Below the pieces are notes generated by a model. The model did not search any database and was not told where the DNA came from. It saw nothing but the letters and a program-made list of their open reading frames with translations. A program made the position numbers and the translations under genes. From positions 12,543,028 through 12,607,027 of the forward strand of contig CM067522.1 in assembly GCA_034509495.1 (NCBI GenBank): a stretch of DNA of 64,000 nucleotides, written 5' to 3'. The DNA is from Acestrorhynchus altus. Lineage: Eukaryota; Chordata; Actinopteri; Characiformes; Acestrorhynchidae. Of the stretch, positions 11,951 to 25,574 are shown one piece after another (within the stretch, counting starts at the first letter, position 1; each line of letters opens with the position of its first letter).

Positions 11951-12436
11951 CACTGACATGCCAAAAGTCTTGGCACAGTATGTCCCATAGCTTTTGCCGT
12001 ATCCCATGGAAACTAAAGAACACTATATTGACCTTTGGGATATATGTGTGGGACGCCTGCATTGAATGAGGATGTTATTTCTGCTAGAGTCGCTTGTCTG
12101 TTGTTTACAGAAGACGCCAGTTACAATCATTACACTCACTGTGCTGTCCACTTTGGATGGTATTGTCCTGACATATTCCCATATGTGTGTATACATGTGA
12201 CACTGTGAACTGAGGAATGTTAAATGCCTACGCAGCTTAAGAATTGGGATGTCCCATTCATCTGGCACCCACTATCATGTTCAATTCACATCTCACATCT
12301 CACATCCTTTCCATGAACACGCTGACCAGTGTTCAACTTCACTCACAAGATAACACCTCACATCCCATTTGCTGAGGTAACGCCATGTCATAACCAATTT
12401 ACCTACTGCTATCCCATGACTTTTGGCATTACAGTG
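11951..12436. mobile_element. MITE with inverted ends
   Basis: The left end 'actgacatgccaaaagtcttgg' pairs with the reverse complement of the right end 'ccatgacttttggcattacagtg'. The interior of about 440 bp has no coding potential. Confidence 0.65.
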
Positions 12437-12559
12437 TACAATACAAAAGGTTTAGCTGCAAAAATAGCACCTAACAGCAATCCAACTCCACCATTCATCT
12501 AGTGGTTATAATATATATATTTAGTAATATTTTTTGAGTGAGACACAATACAGACATTC

Positions 12560-13150
12560 AAACCAGACGTTCCTTATACAGTGGTAAGCAAACGTTTGAG
12601 CAAATAGTTTTCTGTAAAATATTTCGTGAGTAGAGGAAAAAATATAACAGACTCTGAAGTGGTGGTGCACTATTCTACTGTGCAGCAAACCCTGCAAAAA
12701 GCAAGCCCTTCGAGGTAGAGTCATTAACAGAAACCTCTTCATGCGTCCTCACCACAAAATTCAACATCAGAAAGATTATTTAAGCAAGCCTAATGCATTT
12801 TGAAAAAATATTCTCAAGACTGATAAAGTTGAAAGAGAATGAGCAAAGATCATTTTGATGAATAAGGATGAAAAGAACACATCCCCAACTGTTAAGCACC
12901 GGAGTGGATTCATTATCTTTTGTTGTGTTGTAGCCAGTGACAAGGGCAAAAATTCACTGGTAGGGAGAATTCCCACACACAAAATTTTGATCAGGGTGCT
13001 CATGTTTGCATGCCAATGTATAATGTATATAGTCTTGAAGAAACAATGCTTGATTATAAAGACTAAAGAGAAGTTGAAATGGATTCCTTAAAAAGGGCTC
13101 AAAATGGTTTTAAGGTTTCCATGCCAAACCGTGTGGAAAAGCCACCAGAT
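12560..13150 (+). mobile_element. degenerate Tc1-like transposon remnant
   Basis: The plus strand gives a piece reading MNKDEKNTSPTVKHRSGFII followed by FCCVVASDKGKNSLVGR, equivalent to the SPTVKHGGGSxMxW and A-x-GTG-x-LVR blocks of Tc1 transposase. Both flanks are frameshifted. Confidence 0.65.
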
Positions 13151-13799
13151 CAGTTCCCTGCCATGCTCACAACCATTCGGCTACGCAGTGGAAAAGCAGA
13201 CATTGAGTGTTACAGTTTACTCTGTCATTAAATTCACAGCAATCAGTGCATGTGGAGGCCACCGTGATTACAGCTTTCATTAAAACAACAGCAGTCGAGG
13301 CAAAGAGTCAAACATGGTGAACAGGAGTGTTGAGCACAGCTAATTATTTTGGTGGGAATTGCTTGGCTTGAATTTTTCAAGCTATCAACATCCCTAAAAT
13401 AGCCAAGCAATGTTTCAGCGGGATTTTTCTAAGCTGTTAGTTTGAGGGGATTGAACGGTGATGATCCTCTTCTATCCCCTCTGCATGAGGTGGATTTGGA
13501 AATGAGCAATATTAGGAAAAAATAATAATTATCTCTATTAGCATTCCAATGATGATGTATAGAAATAGGCTTTCTTATCAGACTCCAGGAGGACTCTCAT
13601 AAGAGTACAAGTACCTCCTGATTAATATGTTACAGGGCACAAGGCATTACAACCCTACCATCCACTCATGCTGAAGATCATCATTTATCCTTCATAGCTG
13701 CTGGACAGGAGTACAGAGGAATGCAGCCTCTGCATTTACTCTGCCTTTGTAAACACACACACTAGTGAATAGGAGCACTGACCTGGGGGCAGTAGGCAG

Positions 13800-14600
13800 C
13801 CACCTCAGCAGTTTGGGAGGCAATTAAGTGTTGGGGACCTTGCTCAAGGCAGAGAAGTTCTTCGCTCGGTTTGAAGCAGACAACAGCACACCTGCACAGA
13901 GTCTCTCCACCTGTGAGAGTCTCTCCACAGTGCTGACACTGTCCAAGGACAGTTTGAGAAGATCGTTCAGCAGGATCTATGCTCCTGGTCCTGACAGTAT
14001 TCCTGGTTGTGTTCTGAGGGACTGTGCAGAGGAACTTACAGTTGTCTTCACAGAAATCTTTAACAACTCGCTGAGCCAGGCAATTGTCCCCACATGCTTC
14101 AAATTTACCACCATCTTCTCACGTTTTTGGGAGTGCACGTCTCAGAAAACCTGTCCTGCAGCAACAACATAGCATCACTGGCCAGAAAAGCCCACCAGCA
14201 TCTCTACTTCCTCCATAAACTGAGAAGAGCTGGAGCCCCAACCCCATAATGTGTACCTTTGACAGTGGTGCCATTCAGAGCATCCTGACCAGCTGTATCA
14301 CAGTGTGGTACAGTGCCTGCACCTCTTCCACCAAGATCCTCCAGTGCACTGTGAAAGCAGCTGAGAAGATTGTTGACACCTCTCTGCCCTCCCTCCAGGA
14401 CATTTCCTCACCCAGAAAGCCCTCCACATGGCTGGTGATTCTACCCACCCACTCAACAGCTCCTTTAGCCTGCTGCCATCAGGGAGGAGACTGCAGAGTC
14501 TTCAAGTCAGAACCAGCAGACTGAGGGACAGCTCCGTCCACAAGGATGTCAGGATGCTCAGCTCTCTTCCTGCCCTGCCCTGCCCTGCCCTGCCCTGCCC
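13800..14600 (+). mobile_element. degenerate CR1/L2-type LINE, reverse transcriptase region
   Basis: Successive plus-strand frames read APGPDSIPGCVLRDCAEELT and then IFNNSLSQAIVPTCFK, the start of a non-LTR reverse transcriptase. After a deletion they read AIQSILTSCITVWYSACTSS and LPSLQDIS, the C-terminal domain. The region holding the FADD box is deleted between 14110 and 14170. The downstream (tgccc)n run at 14571-14604 lies in the 3' part. Same lineage as 4983-5219 and 61911-62195. Inactive. Confidence 0.85.
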
Positions 14601-14754
14601 TGCCCCCTACCTCCCCACCCCTTTTGCTACCTGCACATGTGAACTCAGGATCCGGACAAACATAAAGCCAACTTCTCTAAATTTAGACCACAGTTACCCC
14701 CAACTTCTAACCTACCATGACTTCATACTTGTTTCACCCTGTTTGTCAGTGGCC

Positions 14755-14935
14755 AGGACTCCACAGGACCACCACGGAGCAGGTATTATGTGGGCAGTAC
14801 ATCATTAACATGGTGGTGGAGTGTTATTGTGTGTTGCGCTGGTTTAAGTGGATCAGACACAGCAGTGCAGCTGGGTTGTTTAAATAAGGTGTCCACTCAC
14901 TGCTCACACTATTAGACACTCCTGCCTACATGCTG
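14755..14935. mobile_element. partial copy of the 57.6-kb MITE family
   Basis: The segment 'ggaccaccacggagcaggtattatgtgggcag' and 'gtggatcagacacagcagtgcagctggg' matches the left part of the palindromic element at 57590-57940. Confidence 0.7.
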
Positions 14936-15544
14936 TAAACTGTGAGGAATTGCCATAATTGCAGTGTGTAGCTCTTCGGATTACAAGTCACGAGTCATAA
15001 TTCCAAATCCACTAATAGTTCAGTTTAGCTTTTTCACTTTGTTGATGGCTTTAAATTATTCACCATTCTTATTTCAAAAGCAGGATCTCTGACTATGAAC
15101 AATTTCTAAATAAAACTCATGAGAAGAGATCACACTGGTACATAAATAACAAAAACAGGACATTTAGGTCGTCTTTTGAAGAATTATTATTATAAAAATC
15201 CTTGTCAGTCTAACAATTACAAATAATGATCATAACTTATTTGCTTAAAAATCTATCAAAAATCTTGGCAAAGAAATAAATGGCAAAGAAAATGATTGAT
15301 AATAAAAAAGGATTATTGTGTGTTTTCACACTAAAGTATTCCATGTTCTAAACCTCATCAATTGTCTGCATGAAACATATGAAGGTGTTGTATTTACAGA
15401 CATGAGACTAGTGGCAGTTGAAGTCCAGTTTTACCACTGCTAGCCAGCTATCTACTGTTGTAAACTAAAGGCACAAATATAAGATACCAACGAGGTCTTG
15501 TGTCTGTTTGACTGCATTTAAGGTAAGGAATCAATCATGTTCTT

Positions 15545-15985
15545 TATAGGGCTGCACGGTATTGTAAAAAAAAAAGACTTTGCAATATTTTTTGTTGTGT
15601 GATATATGTAGCAATAATAAAATGTGATCAAATGTGTGTCATTGCCCTATGATTTTTGCAATGCTGCAAATTTGATGATGCAGTTAATGAAAAACAGAAC
15701 ATCTGAATGGGAAAGAAAGAAAACCAAAAATAAAAAAGGTATGATCCAAAGAGTCAATGATCCAACAAATGACACATTCTGTTTCTGATATTGGAGTAAA
15801 ATAAATGATATTGAACAGGCAGAAGATGATTCTGGTATATATGTCATCAAAATGATATCAGTGTGAAAATTCCATCTGTGATCAACCATTTTTATAGATA
15901 TAATGATATAGATATTGCACATCCTACTATTTCATATGCATGCGTTCTAATTACAATGTTGAAACGATACATTGTGCAACTCTAG
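15545..15985. mobile_element. MITE-like element with 'tagggctgcac' ends
   Basis: The left end 'tagggctgcacggtattg' and the right end 'gatacattgtgcaactcta' are imperfect inverted copies. Related ends occur at 4055-4195 and 44270-44585. No coding sequence. Confidence 0.6.
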
Positions 15986-17339
15986 TTCATTAGATGTTTT
16001 GCTCAACTTTTCCTTTAATTCTCTTTGGTAAGATCAGAAAAAAATGGGTTCTCCTTTTGAATTCTTGTTCCTGTCAGAGTTTCTTTGTAGTGAGTAGTGT
16101 AGAGTAGTGAGTTGTTCTGCCTTTATTACTCATAGTTTTCTCAGTTCAGCCCCATTTTTGTATAAAATTGTAAAGGGAAAATGCCCTTTGTAGAAAGCAG
16201 TGCACATATTCAATTTAACTGTATGGTAGAGAGGGCTATAATGTACTGCACGCTGGTAAGCATAGAGCATTGTGTATGCAGGTGCTTGACAGAAGATCAT
16301 GTGCGCTGAGTTCCGCAGTACTCTACAGAGCAAATATGAAGCAATGCAAATGACATGCAAATAGCTTTAAAACAAAACCACCAACCTGTGGTACCTAATA
16401 GCTTCTGTTGCATTTAGCCACAAACACCTACAGTGTGATAAATGCTGTTCAGTGTAAAACAGGGATGTTAGCTGTTTTTTGTACGCACTCCATGGAGATT
16501 TGCTGTGCCAGTGTCTGTTTGGTTTAATGAAGGGGATGCAATACCCACCTGCCCTCCTCTGCTATCTTCTAAATAACCTCTGAGACACCATCTCTTTACA
16601 CTGCACTGAGCACGGTGACACACACACACATACACACGCGCGCGCACACAATATCTCTCTTTCCCTTCATTAAACCAGCTTATTACACCAAGCAGCCAGG
16701 GCTTCAACAATGTCAGCTAATTTAATTGTCAGGCAAGGCTTGAGGGCTCATTTGCAGCACTGCCAGAAAATATCACGGGGAGAGAGTCGTCAAGTTGTAT
16801 TGAGCGTGACATCTGAACATATCATTTGCATAATGGCGATGCGTTGGACGTAGCCTATGAACTGAAACTTGCTGTTAAAGGCTTCAGAAGATGTGAGGTG
16901 GTGTTCCTCACACTGCCATTAGATCAAGCTAGTTAAAAAGATCCAATTACCAGTCACTCATATGAACGATATGGGCTTATCTGAGCTGTGGTCATTTTCT
17001 GAAACCACCAAACTCACAACAACAACAAAAAAATGAACATTGATTTGCTGTAAAGTAAACTAGGGAGATCCGCCTTGGTACAGTTGGCATAAAGGCAATC
17101 GATGCTAAGCATCAGTTTATTCATTTCTGAGAGCATCCTTGATACAGGAGATCGCTGTAGCCAATGGCGGTGTGGCAGCAGATGGAGTTTTTGACAGTGG
17201 GCCTAGCTGCCGCTCACCCACTCACTGTACAGTACATCAGTGACTAATCTGGCCTTTAGTCTAGACTGCAGTGGATGACGAACCACTGAAACTGCCATGC
17301 ACAGCTAGCAAAGCACTCAGCTCCAATAAGCCATCCATC
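15986..17339. other. no gene recognised
   Basis: Single-copy-looking DNA with a short CA/CG microsatellite near 16618-16648. No splice-bounded exon with family resemblance was seen. Confidence 0.5.
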
Positions 17340-17960
17340 ACTCTCTCACACAGGCTCATTTAACACCTCCAGGCTCATACAGGCAGAACACGCAGGCCAA
17401 ACACTCTCAGGTTCATACAGGCAGAGCATGAAGCCTAAACACCTCAATACTCATACCAGTAAAACACTTCCATACAGGGACTAATACAGGGATTACATGA
17501 TCCAGAGTTCCAGATTAAAGGCAAAAGGCAAGGCAGAACACTTCCAGACTCATGGACGCTAAATAGTTCCAGACTCATACATGCCTCAATTCCAGACTAA
17601 CTGAAGTTAAACTTATCCAGACTTGTACAAGCTAGACAATTCCAGACTCATGGACACTAACCAGTTCCAGACTCACGAATGCTATTGTCCCAGACTCTTT
17701 GAGGCTGAACAATTCCAGACTCAACCATGCAACAGTTCCTGACTTATTGATGCTAAATGCCTCCAGACTCAATTTCAGCTAAACTCATGACAGCGAAACA
17801 CTTTCAGACTCACACACACTTAACACGTGTTAAACACTCGCACGTGCTTAACACTTCCAAACTCATACATGCTTTTTACCCAGTAGAAACATACATGCAC
17901 TTCCAGACTCACACATGATAAACACTTCCAGATTCACACATGCTCAACACTAGAGTTGTA
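17340..17960. repeat. degenerate minisatellite of 'ttccagactcatacatgctaaacac' units
   Basis: More than 20 diverged units of about 20-35 bp carry 'ccagactca' followed by 'catgctaaacac'. Spacing is irregular and no unit is exact, suggesting an old array. Confidence 0.85.
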
Positions 17961-19403
17961 CATGTAAGCAATCCCAGTCTGGGAGTGCCAGATTTCTGCA
18001 CAGTTTTGTGCTTTTCCTGCTCAAGCACACCTGATTCTCTGTTAGATGTCTGTTAGAGCAGGGAAATCAGCACATCGTGCAGGAATATGGCACTAGAGAA
18101 CCAGGACTGCCTACCCCTGAACCACACAGTAAACTGTTTCTGCAGTTTGGAACATCACGTTAAGCTTAACCTTGTTCAAAAGTGCTGGAAATCTTGGTGT
18201 GATATTAAATTTTGTAGCACCACCTAAATCCCACACTGAGGCATGACTTCTGTTATTGGATTTTCTGCCTTTTTTAGCTTCTACAAAGAGGAAAGTGCCA
18301 AGTCATCTCATCACTTCATCTGCATGCATATTTTAAGGCCACAGGAATAAATTAACATGTTAGATTTTAAGCACAGCAGTCAGTTTCAAATCAGACTTGT
18401 GATACATGTGACCGGTATTACTCTTTTCTTAATAGCTCAAAGTTTGGTTTGTAAAAAGCACAGTAACGTTGTAACTAAGGAACTGTCTGAAAACCTTATA
18501 TATATATATATATATACTATTGTTATATAAGGCCACATGCAGAACGCCAGCACACTCCGACTGATCAGTGAAAAGGGGTGGGGCTGATGATGTCACTGCC
18601 ACAGTTATTGGGTTACAGAAGAAAGCAAAAAGGGAGGGTCTGTTTTTCTGTTTATTTGCTCACACAGTGTTCAAATTTCTGAAGAAATGTCATTAGAAGC
18701 GATAATACTGATACATATTATTTGGACTATGACTATTATGAAGAACTTATTACAAATATCCTTATCAATCTAATCATTAAAAATAACTCAACAAAATTCT
18801 CATCAAAATCACTCTGGATGATCAATTTCCAACAGGGTTTCTAAAATATAAGCACATCTTAGACATTATATGTCTAAGATATCTGACATTATATGTCAAA
18901 ACATGGTGAAATTCATATTCATATACATTTTTTACATTTCAAGCGAAGATGTTTGAGTAGCCCAGGATCTCCTGAAAATAACATCTGGTATGTGTGTCTC
19001 CTATAAATTCTTATAATACTAAAGAAATACTAATACTTCTTAATATAACACTAAAGAAAACATCCAACAAGCCTCGGGTTCTAAAGGTTGTTATGGACTT
19101 CATAACAAATCAGTAGGAATTCCAACAAGCTATATCAATTCCAATGGATTTCTCACAAATGAAGCTTGGCTTAACCTTAATTTTTCAAATCTTGTTTTTT
19201 AATTTGGGTTATGCAAATATGAAGTTATGAATAATCATGCCATTACCTAGGGCCATCAACATCTAACTGCACTCTCAAAACATCACTTACTACTTCAAAC
19301 AAGTGGGCTTAGAAATAATACATAAAAAAATAAAATAAAATAAAACATTAAAAAAAAACAAAAAAAAAAACATTCCATTGCAAAAATGAGAGATTAGTTA
19401 GAC
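17961..19403. other. no gene recognised
   Basis: AT-rich intronic or intergenic DNA. It contains a (TA)n run near 18500-18516, a near-perfect palindrome at 18858-18878 and an A-rich tract near 19320-19372. No coding exon was seen. Confidence 0.5.
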
Positions 19404-19577
19404 CAGGGATGTCCAATCTTATCAGTGAAGGGTCAGTGTGGTTGCAGATTTTCATTCCAGCCAAGCAGAAGCACATGGGATCAGTTGCTTGTAGACCAAG
19501 TGATTAAACATGTGGAATTAGGTTTCACTGCTGGCTGTTAAAAATCGGCCCTTTGCGGATAAGATCGGACACCCCTG
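19404..19577. mobile_element. 174-bp palindromic-ended MITE
   Basis: The left end 'cagggatgtccaatcttatc' pairs with the reverse complement of the right end 'gataagatcggacacccctg', 17 of 20 positions by eye. The interior is noncoding. Confidence 0.8.
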
Positions 19578-20189
19578 AGTTCGACAGTTAGACCAGACAA
19601 CACAGGCAACTACATCACAGCAACTGAAACTAAAATCATTATATCAACTATGTCTAATACAGTAAACAAAATATAAGCGATTCGCAGCTCAATTCCAGCT
19701 GTCTTTAATTCATGTTTGGATTTCGAGGAAAACCTGTGTGGGATTCAGTGGAGTGGATCTAATTGGTGGTGTTCACATCCTACACTGAGGGAAGAGGTTT
19801 GACTGGCAGCAGTAAGTCATGGCTCAGCACGCCTCTGTGCTTTTTTGATTTCTTAGATGAATGACTAGCTCCCCGAACTGCGCGAGCGGTTTCCGCTTCA
19901 GTGGTGCAGGATATCCAGGCGACTCTGCCTCTGCCACATAGGAATCTTCAAACTTCGGTTCCTTCAAGAACGACTGCAGTCTGGCTCAGAGTCTTTATCA
20001 GAAGCACCTAACAGACAGGTGCACTTTGAACATTCACAATTGCGGTAGCCCTGCAGCATCTGTTGATGCACAATTTATTACTACCCTTCCAACACCCCGT
20101 TTACCCTAACCAGCAGTGGACAGGGACTGAACATAAATTATGAGAGTGGAGGACCTTTATCTGCTCTGCAGTTCCACAAAACAAGGTAG

Positions 20190-20560
20190 AAGTAGTGTGC
20201 AATGTGCTGGAACACAGCAGTGCTGCTGGGATTTATAAACAAAATGCTGGGTTAAGATCAGATCTCCAGCCAGAACTATTGGCTGATGGTCAGAAACTGT
20301 CCACTGTTGAAAGGCTACAGGATCATTTACATAATCTATTTATGGACAAAAAAGCCTACAGCACACCCCAGTATAAACCACAGTACACAAAAAAACGTGT
20401 TTCTTATAAAGTGGCCAGTACGGGTACAGTGTGTAAGCCTTGCAATGCTGCTGCTACTGATACACTCATCTTAGCACATTATTAGTGTTAGTGTCAGTGC
20501 TATGCTGAGGAACATCCACAATCTAAATAATGTCAGTGGTGGTCCTATGTTCCTGCCCAC
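20190..20560. mobile_element. diverged MITE copy, relative of the 57.6-kb family
   Basis: Contains 'ctggaacacagcagtgctgctgggatttataaac' and 'gtcagtggtggtcctatgttcctgcccac', matching in inverse arrangement parts of the element at 57590-57940. Confidence 0.5.
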
Positions 20561-20644
20561 ATACGGATGAGAATAATGCACCACTCGAACCATATGTCAT
20601 AAGTGGTTCTCCTATTGTTGCCTACTGTAAACTTACAAAATGCA

Positions 20645-20890
20645 CCTACACTATATAGATAAAAGTACTGGGACATAAATAGTAAGGGGAGTAAAACTGT
20701 TTATCTTGCTTTTGTTGGAGTAACTGTGTCCAGGGAAGGCTTTCTACTAGATTTTGGAGCATTGCTGTGAGGATTTGATTGAATTCAGTGACAAAAGCAT
20801 TCAGTATTTTGGATGCTCGTCCCCAATTCCCCAATATTCGACTGCTCCACACCTCAATGCTGGGGGCTTTTAATCCCATTTTCCCCCTCA
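20645..20890 (+). mobile_element. Tc1-derived nonautonomous element, 5' portion
   Basis: Starts 'cactatatagataaaagtactgggac' and continues 'gcttttgttggagtaactgtgtccagg...tttggagcattgctgtgaggatttgattg'. This matches the longer copy at 37855-38322. It is followed directly by a reversed SINE tail (20880-20965). Confidence 0.75.
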
Positions 20891-20965
20891 ATCTGGAACT
20901 GCCAATTACCCAACCCCATTAGATCTCTCCCCATCACTAGATAAGCACATGCTTCCTTCACTACA
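20880..20965 (-). repeat. SINE tail fragment, reversed
   Basis: 'ctggaactgccaattacccaaccccatta...ctagataagcacatgcttcc' is the reverse complement of the SINE 3' region seen at 10725-11005. Confidence 0.65.
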
Positions 20966-21359
20966 TGTGAAGCCACTATTACTTCAATTACATAGTGTCA
21001 TTCTACTATACTGAGAACAAGCCTATAGACATAAGGAAATGTCCCTTCACTATCAATGCCAAGTGAAGACATCTGTCATGGGGGCTGCAAATGACATATT
21101 TGGACAGGAAAATTCATTATCCTCCTCCCTGAAATGATAGGACAGTTCAGTAAATAAGGAGCAATGTGAAAGTGAAGACTGATGTGACTGGATGGAATAA
21201 TGAACTGCTCTTTCTGATTTTTTAAACGATGCAAGAAAGCACAAAAAAAAAAAAACTGCTAGAGTTCTGGAGTTATTTTGACATGAGTGATTTTCCCTTT
21301 CCACTCGTCAGTTATGTGGCTCTTCAACTCCCACACACTTAAACACAGACACACACATA

Positions 21360-21363
21360 CAGA

Positions 21364-21404
<41 letters not shown>

Positions 21405-21575
21405 CCAGGATGAGAGACAGATATTGAAAGACCTCAAACCTCTTGACAGGGCCCTGGAGATAATCGCAGTGCACAAACTCATGTATATATATATCTAAAC
21501 TGTGTGTGTGTGTATGTATATATATATATAAACTGTATAGCGTGGTTCTCCAAAGTCAGATATATATATATATAT
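21360..21575. repeat. (CA)n and (TA)n microsatellites
   Basis: (CA)n lies at about 21362-21402, and interrupted (TA)n/(TG)n runs at about 21482-21575. Confidence 0.9.
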
Positions 21576-22364
21576 AAAACTGTAGGTAGTACTGTAGGTA
21601 CTATAGGTAGCAAGTGTCAAAGTATCAACAAGGTGAATACCAGAATCCAAACACCCTGCAGAACATAACCCAGGGCATCATGACTCTGCCAGCTTCCAGT
21701 TGTCCTTCCTTTAAGCACATCTGGTAGACACTAATCACTGCATACCAGAAACACACCACAAGACCAACCCTGTTTGACCCTATCATTTAGCCCAGGGTTT
21801 CTCAATCTGTGGCCCGGGGATCCCCAGTGGACCTTGAAGCACTCTCTAATGGTCTACAAGCACATGATCAGGGGAGGCAGTAGTTCATAGTGAGCCTGTA
21901 ATGCCACTTTAAATCATAAAAATCTATGTGGAAAAAAATTGCAGAAGTCAAAACTGTTAAAATCAATCATGTTTAAACTTAATCTAAAACAAAATATTAT
22001 AAAAAAATCCACAGAACATTGCAGAATAAACAAATGAGGAATTGTTATTAGAATGTTAGAATCAACACAACTGCAGCCACTTGATGCAGACAATTAACCA
22101 ACCAGAGATGAAGAAGTGTCTTAAACAAAGAAAGAAAGAATGGTGAAACTCAGTCGCTCAGAAAACACAATCATCTACAAGTAGAACCCAGAACTAAAAT
22201 GAACCCTAACCTTCGTCTTTTCAGTTTCCTCAAAAATGAACCATGTAGTAGCTTTTGGTATAAAACAATAATTAAAATGATCAAGGCCTCTGTAAAAGGG
22301 AATTTAGTGGGAAAACACTACACTCATTGATACCACAGCGGACAGACCGACTGAAGAGCACTTT
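21576..22364. other. no gene recognised
   Basis: Noncoding DNA. A short 'gtttctcaatctgtggcccgggga' stretch at 21796-21820 resembles one end of the 36.47-kb MITE family. Confidence 0.45.
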
Positions 22365-22890
22365 TGTCTCAGGCAGATATTTAAATGATTAGAAAAGTGG
22401 TCTGATGGACGTAAAATCCGTCCCTTACTGCCCTATAATAAGGCTGAAAAGGGGGTTAGTTTTTAATGAGAGATCAGACTGAGAGAAGCAGAATGGTCAT
22501 TTCAATGATATGCACATCATCAAGGCCGTTCTGACCAAGCTGGCAAGAAGTTTTGGGAGCAGTGGTTAAATGAGGGCACTCACAGCAAACATGAGTGGAG
22601 CCACACTGCACCCACATGTGCTGCTGGATCTTCAGCAGGATAATGCTCTGTGACAAACTACAACACCTCCTTTGCCTGCCTGGTCACCAGATTTCTCACC
22701 AACCAGGCATTTATGGAACCGGCTTGGACCCCAGCTTCGACAACCTATGAGTGTGCAGAATATATAGGCCCAGCTGCGACATCTGTGGGCAAATGTGCTA
22801 CAGGATGCCATACGGAACCTGTATGCCTCCAACTGTATATTATATTATATCTAGGTTAAAGGCTGCCCAACAGGGTCCTTCAGCTTCCTT
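22365..22890 (+). mobile_element. degenerate Tc1-like transposon remnant
   Basis: The right half gives pieces such as QQDNALCDKLQ and then PQDAIRNLYAS, the DNA-pairing and C-terminal blocks of a Tc1-type transposase. The left half ('ctcaggcagatatttaaatgatt', 'gagagaagcagaatggtcattt') matches the copy at 46700-47110. The frame is broken repeatedly. Confidence 0.75.
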
Positions 22891-23806
22891 TCAATTGAAC
22901 ATGTTGTATCCAATAAACTTAGAACATAGAAAGTTTCATTCAATTCCAGCAACTCCTTCTTGGAGTGTTATTTTTTTTTGTCTCACCGTGTAATTTGTCA
23001 TCTTGTTTCATCCTGTTCTTCACTGTATTTCCTACAAAGTGCCTTATATATTCCAGCACACATTAACAGTACATACACACACTCAGACGTACTCATTGCT
23101 CACTTCTTGAAACCAGACATCTCCCATCTCAGTTCAACCACTTCACCTCTTCAGTGGTGAAGACACACACACACACACATATGCACATACACACTCACAC
23201 AACCCTTGCCATAATGGCAGTAGCATGTGGAGATTCCATCTCAGAACACCCACACACTGTGACCGAGCAGAGGTGGAGAGAGCAGCCTAACCCTGCACTC
23301 CAAAACTTCACAAATTAGTCAAGCACAGAGAAACGTCTCAATAGCCCAGCAGATGATGGTCACAATCAAGGTACGGAGCATCAGCTTATTTCTTCAGTTC
23401 AACTAAGTCACATTAATAGTATTTCGGTATAAAATTATATTTTGCAATTATTATAATCATATACAGATGTGCTAGCACTGATATGCCTTTGTCTTATTAA
23501 TCTGAATGTAAGCAACAGCAGTAAGCAAGCACTGCAGATGTGGGCAGTGCTTAGATGAACCAATAACTGAAGGTTTTGACGGGAGTTTCGGGAGTTGCTT
23601 TGTTTTCATTTTAAAGAAAGCGAATGTTCAGACACAAACACAAAGCGAACATAACCGACGACAGGAATCTGACGGTGGGTGATGATTGTCAAGCACACTC
23701 CACCTTAATGACACTCAAGATCCAGCATGAATACGTCTCCTCGTGGACTCGCACAGTAATGATACTAAACAACCGCAATCAGACCACACAATGAGCTGCT
23801 GATTAC

Positions 23807-23838
<32 letters not shown>

Positions 23839-24299
23839 AGCTCTCACTGGTGCAGAGGAATAAGGTACAAACCTCCACTAACAGTTACAACAATGTGCTG
23901 GTAATTTTAAATGCAATATTCCCAAATGCAGTATATTTACTTTCCTCCGATCTACATCTAATGTCCAGCCACAGCGCAGAAGTGGTTCACATCTCTAGAG
24001 AGTAAATCCAACCTCTATTTCTCTGCCTGTCCTGGGTTTGCCTTTTTAGGCCACACAGCCTGCCTAAGTAAGACAAACTACATTATTTATTCACTGCAGA
24101 CCACAGGAGTGATAAGAACAGGTCTGATTTAAACCCAACTGAGAGCAGAATCCTTTTTCTGTGTGTCATCATGCAAACAGCACTGACCACAGGGTAGCTT
24201 TCGCTCCATTAGGACTCATTACAGCATGCACACTCATTCAGGGTTATGGATTATGCTTCAGATCATTAAAAATGAATAGGATTAAACCAAAACAAGGTT
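22891..24299. other. no gene recognised
   Basis: Noncoding DNA with two small (CA)n runs near 23163-23180 and 23808-23838. Confidence 0.5.
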
Positions 24300-24445
24300 A
24301 GGATTCACTCCATGTTTCTATGGACAAAAGCAGGTGGCTCATTCACTGTTGCTTCTGGGAGTCTTACTCTACTGGTAATACGTCTTAACAGGAACTAGAC
24401 AAGTTGTGTGGGTGCATTTGCACATCTGTAGGACAACTTACAGTA
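24300..24445 (+). mobile_element. Tc1-derived nonautonomous element, 3' fragment
   Basis: 'gtcttaacaggaactagacaagttgtgtgggtgcatttgcacatctg' matches the distal part of the element at 37855-38322. Confidence 0.6.
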
Positions 24446-24535
24446 GTTTACATATTCACAAGCATTTGTGTAAGAAAAGTAAGTTGACTTAAACTCTCAA
24501 AAATTGAGGTGCATCTAATGGTACTATGAGCCATG

Positions 24536-24725
24536 CCATAGAACATAGTTCTCAACTCTGGCGATGGAGACCTCCTGAGTGATGTCAGTGCTTTTCCTGG
24601 TCTCAACATACCTGATTGAGCAAAACAGTCCATTAAGAGTTGTGGGTGTGTTAAATCAGGGAATCTGTTAAAATGTGAAGGGCAGGCTGTCTCCATTACC
24701 AAGGTTGAGAAACACTGCCACAGAA
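24536..24725. mobile_element. MITE of the 'gtttctca' family
   Basis: The ends 'catagttctcaactctgg' and 'ccaaggttgagaaacactg' are inverted. The interior shares 'cttttcctggtctcaacatacctgatt' with the family copy at 36472-36612. Confidence 0.6.
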
Positions 24726-25574
24726 GAACCACTTTTGGTTGCGCATTTGCCTTTTAGAGGCCTAAAGAACCTTTACAAGACGTGCACCAGATTCTTCACC
24801 AATTTTAAGGTTCTTCACTCTCAACCATCCCTATTAAAGATAGCTTTAAATGGATCTAAATGTTGTTCTTGTATGTTGACTCTTGAAGCAACTTTATCTG
24901 TAAAACTGATGCTGAATTCATGTTTGTTTATGAAACCATGAAATATGAAACCCTGCATTTGCATCTGTCTGTTCAGTCTACAACAGTATTTCAGCCCAGG
25001 CTGTTAAAACAGTCGTAAAGACACCAAACACATAGTGACCAAAACATCCTGCTTAATTATGAGGAATAAAAAGAGGCTGGAAACTACCATGTAAAAGTGA
25101 ATTACAGCTGTTTTTGAACCATAAACCCATGCAAATATCATACATGGACCTAAGAGAATAAACGATTTATGAGTAAATGGTTGGATAGTTGCTCTTTATT
25201 ATCACACAACTCATATGACATAGGCAATAAACCATCCAAATTATTCTGCCACTGGCAGGAAATCAGAGATGAGTCATTTAAACAGGGTCATAAACCAGAC
25301 TAGTAAATTAAACCTCACGAATCAACTTAATGGAACACAGTCTTAACATCTGCTTGCTGCTCCCTTATTCAGATGAGTTAAAGAGATACGGAGATACTGA
25401 CACAGTATAATCTTATAAGATGCTGAAACCACAATGCTGAAATACAATAATACCATTTAACTTTCATTAGGCTGTCCCCAAATCACACCCAGTCATCTGG
25501 CATAGGCATCTGTTAGCTGTTGTACTGGATGTGGTTCTTCCTTTCCAGCAAATTAGGGACATCAGGGCGCTTTC

